From contig NZ_CP034570.1 in NCBI RefSeq assembly GCF_003970695.1, forward strand, positions 3,534,001 through 3,598,000: a stretch of DNA of 64,000 bases, written 5' to 3'. Source of the DNA: Maribacter sp. MJ134. Lineage in GTDB: Bacteria; Bacteroidota; Bacteroidia; Flavobacteriales; Flavobacteriaceae. Position 1 is the stretch's first letter. The number at the start of each line of letters is the position of its first letter. The notes beneath the pieces were generated by a model. That model saw only the letters and a list, made by a program, of their open reading frames with translations. It did no database searches and had not been told where the DNA came from. This document shows positions 59,881 through 64,000 of this stretch, piece by piece. The position numbers and the translations under genes were made by a program.

Positions 59881-60888
59881 CTAAGACTGTTCCTCAATAT
59901 ATTTTTGACAACTCAATTCAATCGTATCGTTAAGGGAATCAAATTTGAACTCTAATGTTCGCTTAATTTTTTCGTTACTGTAGGTTTCCTGATGTAGTAG
60001 GGAGTAGATGGTATTTTTTGTAATTTTTCTTTCACTTCCCGTAATTAGGGCCTTTAACCAGTCAACAATTCTTCCTATTTGTAGTTGCCAAACCTGCAAT
60101 TGTTTTGTTGGCTTTGGTCGCCCGAATTCTTTGGCTAAACGGATTAGGATTTCCTGATAACTAAGATTTTCCCCTACAAGTATAAAACGTTCATTAACAA
60201 TTGAAGAATCCATTAGTTCTAACATCGATTTTACTACATCAAAAACTGTCACGAAACCTGTACCACCGGGTGGAAAATAGGAGTACCCTTTAAATGCGGT
60301 GGAGAATAACTTCCCGCTACCACTTTCCCAATGGCCGGGACCTAGAATTACGCCAGGGTTTACAATAACTACCGGTAAATTTTCTTGAGAACCGCGCCAG
60401 ACCTCCAACTCGGCATCATATTTGCTCAGGGCATAGACATTGGTATGTTGTTCCGTCCATTCGTTTTCTTCGTTGGATACAAGACCAGGTGTGCTTCTTC
60501 CTATTGCCCCTATGGTACTCACATAGCAGAGTTTTTTTACGCGATATGCAATACAAAGATTTACAACATTAGCGGTGCCTTCGACATTAACTTTGCGCAA
60601 TAATTTATAGTCTCTCGGGTTAAATGAAATTAGGGCGGCGGCATGGTAGACCTGATCTATTTCTTTAAATGCCAGTTCCATGGACGGTAGGTCTAAAATA
60701 TCTGCTTTTACCCATTCAATTTTATCAAAGAGAAGTTCTGGAATATCAGTGTAATAGGAGAAGGTCTTCTTAACCCGTTCCAATGTAGCATCTGACCTAT
60801 ATATGGCCCTAACGTTTTTATTTGATGACGTTAATCTATAAAGTAGATGTGCACCCACCAATCCAGTACCGCCGGTAACGAGAATCAT
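59881..60888 (-). CDS. NAD-dependent epimerase/dehydratase (extended SDR)
   Basis: A 335-residue short-chain dehydrogenase with the Rossmann motif ILVTGGTGLVGAHLLYRL at the start, KADILDLPSMELAFKEIDQVYHAAALISF, the active site NVYALSKYDAELEVWRG (Tyr-x3-Lys) and NPGVILGPGHW. It resembles dihydroflavonol-4-reductase-like sugar or lipid enzymes; substrate unknown. The TAnnTTTG box at 60893-60900 lies just 5 bases ahead of the ATG, so the mRNA may be almost leaderless. Confidence 0.88.
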   Translation of the reverse strand: MILVTGGTGLVGAHLLYRLTSSNKNVRAIYRSDATLERVKKTFSYYTDIPELLFDKIEWVKADILDLPSMELAFKEIDQVYHAAALISFNPRDYKLLRKVNVEGTANVVNLCIAYRVKKLCYVSTIGAIGRSTPGLVSNEENEWTEQHTNVYALSKYDAELEVWRGSQENLPVVIVNPGVILGPGHWESGSGKLFSTAFKGYSYFPPGGTGFVTVFDVVKSMLELMDSSIVNERFILVGENLSYQEILIRLAKEFGRPKPTKQLQVWQLQIGRIVDWLKALITGSERKITKNTIYSLLHQETYSNEKIKRTLEFKFDSLNDTIELSCQKYIEEQS

Positions 60889-60892
60889 AAGC

Positions 60893-60900
60893 CAAAGTTA
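60893..60900 (-). promoter_or_regulatory. -7 promoter box of the epimerase gene
   Basis: On the minus strand TAACTTTG, a match to TAnnTTTG, directly before the start codon at 60888. Confidence 0.4.
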
Positions 60901-60959
60901 TGCATTACTACTGGATAAATTCTTGAAGTGTTCAGTAAGAGCGACAGCATTTTTCCTTT

Positions 60960-60967
60960 TATATTTG
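60960..60967 (+). promoter_or_regulatory. -7 promoter box of tyrS
   Basis: TATATTTG, a match to TAnnTTTG, 23 bases before the start codon at 60991. Confidence 0.5.
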
Positions 60968-60990
60968 TAATTCATATATATTGAAAAAGA

Positions 60991-62289
60991 ATGGCTTCAA
61001 ATTTTGTCAAGGAATTGGAATGGAGGGGAATGTTGCATGATGCGATGCCCGGAACGGAGAACTATCTTATGGAGGGCATGCAGTCTGCCTATGTTGGTAT
61101 TGACCCCACTGCAGATTCTTTACATATAGGTCATTTGGTGGGTGTTATGATGTTGCGACACTTTCAATTGGCGGGTCATAAACCTTATGCATTAATCGGG
61201 GGAGCTACGGGCATGATTGGTGACCCTTCCGGGAAGTCGGCCGAGCGAAATCTTTTGGACGAGGAGACCCTTAGACATAATCAAGCAGCGCTAAAGGAGC
61301 AGTTATCTCGTTTTCTGGATTTTGAAAGTGATGCGCCCAACGCCGCAGTTTTAGTGAACAACTACGATTGGATGAAAGATTTCTCCTTTCTCGATTTTAT
61401 CCGCGATGTTGGTAAGCATATTACGGTAAATTATATGATGTCCAAAGACTCTGTAAAAAAGAGGCTATCCGCGGAGGCTAAAGAGGGAATGTCCTTTACG
61501 GAGTTTACCTATCAACTGGTCCAAGGATATGATTTTTTACATCTTTACAAAGAACACAACTGCACCCTACAAATGGGAGGTAGTGATCAATGGGGAAATA
61601 TTACTACGGGAACAGAGCTGATTAGAAGAATTGGGGGCGGAAAAGGCTATGCGTTAACATGCCCCTTAATTACAAAAGCAGATGGAACCAAGTTTGGTAA
61701 GACTGAAAGTGGTAATGTGTGGCTAGACGCAGACCGTACATCGCCATATAAGTTCTATCAATATTGGTTAAATACCTCTGATGCAGATGCTGAAAAGTAT
61801 ATAAAGATCTTCACGTTTATTTCTAAAACTGATATTGAAGAACTCATCTCAAAGCATCAGGAAGCGCCCCATTTAAGATTGCTTCAAAAGAAACTGGCCG
61901 AGGAAATTACGGTGATGGTCCATTCCCAAGAAGATTTGGACAATGCCATAAAAGCAAGTGCCATTCTTTTTGGAAAATCTACATCGGAAGACTTAAAGGG
62001 GTTGAACGAGAAAACGTTTTTAGACGTTTTTGAAGGTGTTCCGCAAGCAGAGGTTTCTGCGGCCGATTTGGAAGATGGTATGGATATGATCGCTGCTCTC
62101 GCCGCTAAGACAGGTTTTTTGGCCTCTAATGGCGAAGCGAGGAGAGAGCTCAAACAAAATTCAATATCGGTAAACAAGGAAAAGGTCAAAGAGGATTTTT
62201 TAATCAAGAAGAACGATCTAATTGACGGTAAATATGTGTTGCTTCAGCGTGGTAAAAAGAGTTACTTTGTGCTCGTAGTAGCCTCGTAA
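60991..62289 (+). CDS. tyrS: Tyrosine--tRNA ligase
   Basis: Charges tRNA-Tyr. The 432 residues include the HIGH-like motif in [35 protein letters not shown] near residue 195, the KMSKS-like loop in [19 protein letters not shown] and a C-terminal S4-like RNA-binding domain ([21 protein letters not shown]). Length fits the TyrS1 type. The start is 23 bases after a -7 box and the gene is divergent from the epimerase. Confidence 0.97.
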   Translation: MASNFVKELEWRGMLHDAMPGTENYLMEGMQSAYVGIDPTADSLHIGHLVGVMMLRHFQLAGHKPYALIGGATGMIGDPSGKSAERNLLDEETLRHNQAALKEQLSRFLDFESDAPNAAVLVNNYDWMKDFSFLDFIRDVGKHITVNYMMSKDSVKKRLSAEAKEGMSFTEFTYQLVQGYDFLHLYKEHNCTLQMGGSDQWGNITTGTELIRRIGGGKGYALTCPLITKADGTKFGKTESGNVWLDADRTSPYKFYQYWLNTSDADAEKYIKIFTFISKTDIEELISKHQEAPHLRLLQKKLAEEITVMVHSQEDLDNAIKASAILFGKSTSEDLKGLNEKTFLDVFEGVPQAEVSAADLEDGMDMIAALAAKTGFLASNGEARRELKQNSISVNKEKVKEDFLIKKNDLIDGKYVLLQRGKKSYFVLVVAS

Positions 62290-62307
62290 TAATAACTTAA
62301 ATTGTAT

Positions 62308-62703
62308 ATGATGAAGAAATGGTTGGTTTTAATGGGTATACTGTGTATTTCGTTTTCGTGCTCTAATGATGAGGTTGGCGACCCGGAAGACGATGCTCTA
62401 GCAGGGGAATGGGTATTGACTAACATAACTTGTTTCTGTTTTTTTGAGGAGGGCACCGATTTCTCCACCACAAGACTAATTTTTGATACCGATGCCAATA
62501 AAGTCACTGTTGAGAATTCTGGTCGCGACACCTATTTTAAAGAATCAGGAACGTACGCTTATAGTGGTGAAGAAAGCCGGTTACAGTTTTCCGACGACGA
62601 AGCCTACACATTTACCGTTAAAGGCACTTCGTCGCTCCAATTGGTTTTCGAGGACAACCCTAATCTCTCCGATGATGAGGTCACGTATTCTTTTAGAAGA
62701 TGA
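62308..62703 (+). CDS. Lipocalin-like lipoprotein, copy 1
   Basis: A 131-residue lipoprotein (lipobox in ILCISFSC) with a short acidic linker and a lipocalin-like beta-barrel: LAGEWVLTNITCFCFFEEG near residue 28, then STTRLIFDTDANKVTVENSG and ESGTYAYSGEESRLQF strands. Three cysteines in the first strand may form a disulphide. The pattern is like copy 3 at 63384. Start ATG at 62308 or the next codon; a TTG upstream is less likely. It is 18 bases after tyrS. Function unknown. Confidence 0.7.
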   Translation: MMKKWLVLMGILCISFSCSNDEVGDPEDDALAGEWVLTNITCFCFFEEGTDFSTTRLIFDTDANKVTVENSGRDTYFKESGTYAYSGEESRLQFSDDEAYTFTVKGTSSLQLVFEDNPNLSDDEVTYSFRR

Positions 62704-62777
62704 ACGAGTGCTGATTAAACCCTTTTATATTCAATAATCAGGGCTTTCTGGCGTTAGTGTACTATAAAACTGTTTAT

Positions 62778-63311
62778 ATGTTGCGCCATACACTTTTCAC
62801 TTTATTTATTGTCATAACATTTTATAGTTGTGATAAACTAGACGAGCTCACCAAATTTGATATAGAATACAGCCAAAGGGCCACCATTCCTTCTTCAACC
62901 GGTGTAGACTTGCCTTTTGATGTTTTTACTCCAGAAACGGAGACGAATTCGGAATCAGAATTTGAGATTAACGATACAAGAAAAGACCTCATAGAGGAAA
63001 TAAAATTAACACAATTAGAGTTGGTCATTATTTCTCCGGATGGGGCCGATTTTAGTTTTTTGGAGTCAATTTCAGTTTTCATTTCTGCAGACGGTCTAGA
63101 TGAGATTCAAATTGCGTCACTGGCGGAGGTTTCAGATAACACCGGAACAAGGTTAAACCTAGATACTTCGGATATAGACCTTAAGGATTATATTAAGTCC
63201 GACAAGTTTAGCCTTCGTCTGAACACCGTTACGGACGAACTACTTAGCACAGATCATGAACTAGAAGTGAATTCTATGTTTTTCGTAGATGCAAAAATCT
63301 TAGGGCTTTAG
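62778..63311 (+). CDS. Lipoprotein of unknown function
   Basis: A 177-residue lipoprotein (lipobox in VITFYSC near residue 18). The mature part has a Ser/Thr-rich segment, DLPFDVFTPETETNSESEFEINDTRKDLIEE, and strands ending in a compact C-terminus. Not recognised, though the acidic pattern is common among exported flavobacterial proteins. The ATG at 62778 is preferred over a GTG upstream because it gives a normal lipoprotein leader. It is 74 bases after copy 1 of the lipocalin-like gene. Confidence 0.65.
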   Translation: MLRHTLFTLFIVITFYSCDKLDELTKFDIEYSQRATIPSSTGVDLPFDVFTPETETNSESEFEINDTRKDLIEEIKLTQLELVIISPDGADFSFLESISVFISADGLDEIQIASLAEVSDNTGTRLNLDTSDIDLKDYIKSDKFSLRLNTVTDELLSTDHELEVNSMFFVDAKILGL

Positions 63312-63383
63312 AGGTATTATTCATAGACAACGCAACTAATCCTGCCATTCCGCATCTTAGTTTAAATTGCAATAGTCTTCTTT

Positions 63384-63833
63384 ATGAGAAATAGCCTACT
63401 AAGTATTCTCTTAAGTATCTGCCTTTTCACGTGTTCCAATTCTGAGGACTTGGAAACTGGTGAGATAGATGTGCTTTATACGGCACAAAAATGGCAATTG
63501 GTACGTATGTCCGGAAGTTTTGAAAACGCTGAAACGACGGGAGAAAATATGGAATGGCAAGAATTTTACGTGTTTAATCCGGACGGCTCTTTCCTTAAGA
63601 GAAGAGAAACAGCGGGTGCTGTTTTTGAAGCTACGGGAACATTCGTTTTAATGGAGTATGGTAATGATGAGGCAGACTATCTAGAGCTCACCTATGCTAG
63701 TGGTGAAAACTTAATAGGAAGCTGCAATGGCGATAGAACCGAGGTTCTGGTATTCCGCTCCTCAATTGCTCTCTCTAACACATGGCAGGCTTGTGATGGA
63801 CCAGGCTTGGACTATGTGCTTGTGAAAGACTAA
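63384..63833 (+). CDS. Lipocalin-like lipoprotein, copy 3
   Basis: A 149-residue lipoprotein (lipobox in ICLFTC near residue 16) with strands like those of a lipocalin barrel: TAQKWQLVRMSGSFENAE, WQEFYVFNPDGSFLKRRET and GAVFEATGTFVLMEYGNDE. Two later cysteines (GSCNGD; QACDGPG) may pair. It is the third small lipoprotein in a row after tyrS. Its stop overlaps the stop of the minus-strand gene at the window edge by a few bases. Function unknown. Confidence 0.68.
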   Translation: MRNSLLSILLSICLFTCSNSEDLETGEIDVLYTAQKWQLVRMSGSFENAETTGENMEWQEFYVFNPDGSFLKRRETAGAVFEATGTFVLMEYGNDEADYLELTYASGENLIGSCNGDRTEVLVFRSSIALSNTWQACDGPGLDYVLVKD

Positions 63834-64000
63834 AGCGCCATTAAATTGCATCCCCTTATATCGGAATGGTCAAAACGGCCAAGAATTTCAAAAGTACCAT
63901 CAGCATAGGTTTTTCCTAAATCTTGAGTGGCGATAAAGGAGCAAGAATTTATATTGGCCAAATCTATAATATTTAGTCCCCCTGTTTTCTTAAATCCGTT
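63830..64000 (-). CDS. 3' end of an unidentified gene, cut by the window
   Basis: An open frame of 56 codons runs from the right edge to a TAG at 63832-63830, with no stop inside. It reads NGFKKTGGLNIIDLANINSC at the left and ends DIRGCNLMAL. The composition looks coding, and the stop overlaps that of the lipoprotein gene on the other strand. The start is outside the window; no family is recognised from this end. Confidence 0.55.
   Translation of the reverse strand, partial: NGFKKTGGLNIIDLANINSCSFIATQDLGKTYADGTFEILGRFDHSDIRGCNLMAL

Noticed and set aside
1-64000. tRNA, rRNA, prophage, insertion sequence or CRISPR anywhere in the window
   Set aside because: Looked for by eye on both strands; no cloverleaf-like arms with CCA-type ends, no transposase or integrase motifs, and no repeated spacers were found.

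Overview
The window is a gene-dense stretch of a Bacteroidetes chromosome, most likely a marine member of the Flavobacteriaceae (Zobellia/Maribacter-like; this is inference from gene content, not a database match). The signs are: a type B T9SS C-terminal sorting domain, TonB-dependent receptor, DUF4296/DUF4301/DUF4271/DUF3098/DUF3127 proteins typical of the phylum, the ATP-type PEP carboxykinase, a flavobacterial LeuS, and repeated -7 boxes of the Bacteroidetes form TAnnTTTG in front of genes. No rRNA, tRNA, CRISPR array, prophage or transposase was seen.

Layout. 1-3.4 kb: end of a phosphopantetheinyl transferase gene, then a tight operon of thiamine-binding protein, PnuC, nicotinamide-riboside kinase and a DUF4301 protein. 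3.6-7.4 kb: three paralogous small secreted PepSY-like proteins each with its own terminator, two tiny membrane-protein candidates, a frameshifted Hsp20 and two secreted proteins. 7.5-11.3 kb: a sigma-54 response regulator converging on a hybrid histidine kinase. 11.4-16.1 kb: a TPP-riboswitch operon (TonB receptor, Fe(II)/2-oxoglutarate oxygenase, PnuT-type transporter, THI5-like protein), the most interesting locus. 16.2-23.5 kb: a GAF-PAS protein, a Rieske-like lipoprotein, greA, HIT protein, histidine kinase, DUF3127, aat, DUF2490 and tag. 23.5-26.7 kb: an SbtA-type bicarbonate transporter operon with two paralogous small proteins and a 54-residue membrane protein, opposite a LysR regulator and a CutA/PII-like protein.

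27.2-33.3 kb: a TetR-ABC-HlyD-TolC export operon whose ABC ATPase keeps only its Walker A motif, followed by a YitT protein. 33.3-41.9 kb: phytase-esterase-like lipoprotein, small secreted proteins, thioredoxin-like protein, TonB-like protein, and a run truB / small membrane protein / uppP / DUF3098 / ftsX, then a large T9SS-secreted protein. 42-54 kb: leuS, SemiSWEET, alanine dehydrogenase, Zn-peptidase, LpxR-like protein, Lrp regulator, saccharopine dehydrogenase, DUF423, SLC13 transporter and pckA. 54-64 kb: hemD, DUF4271, a GT39 transferase divergent from polyprenol-phosphate mannose synthase, dihydroorotase, DUF4296, an epimerase divergent from tyrS, three small lipoproteins and the end of an unidentified gene on the minus strand.

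How it fits together: two vitamin/cofactor uptake systems use PnuC-family channels in different contexts (nicotinamide riboside at the left edge, thiamine at 14.6 kb); the bicarbonate locus and pckA/SLC13/ald serve central carbon and nitrogen flow; and several envelope genes (uppP, ftsX, LpxR, T9SS cargo, GT39 with its lipid-sugar donor synthase) serve the cell surface. Domain identities come from recognised motifs; no search could be run.
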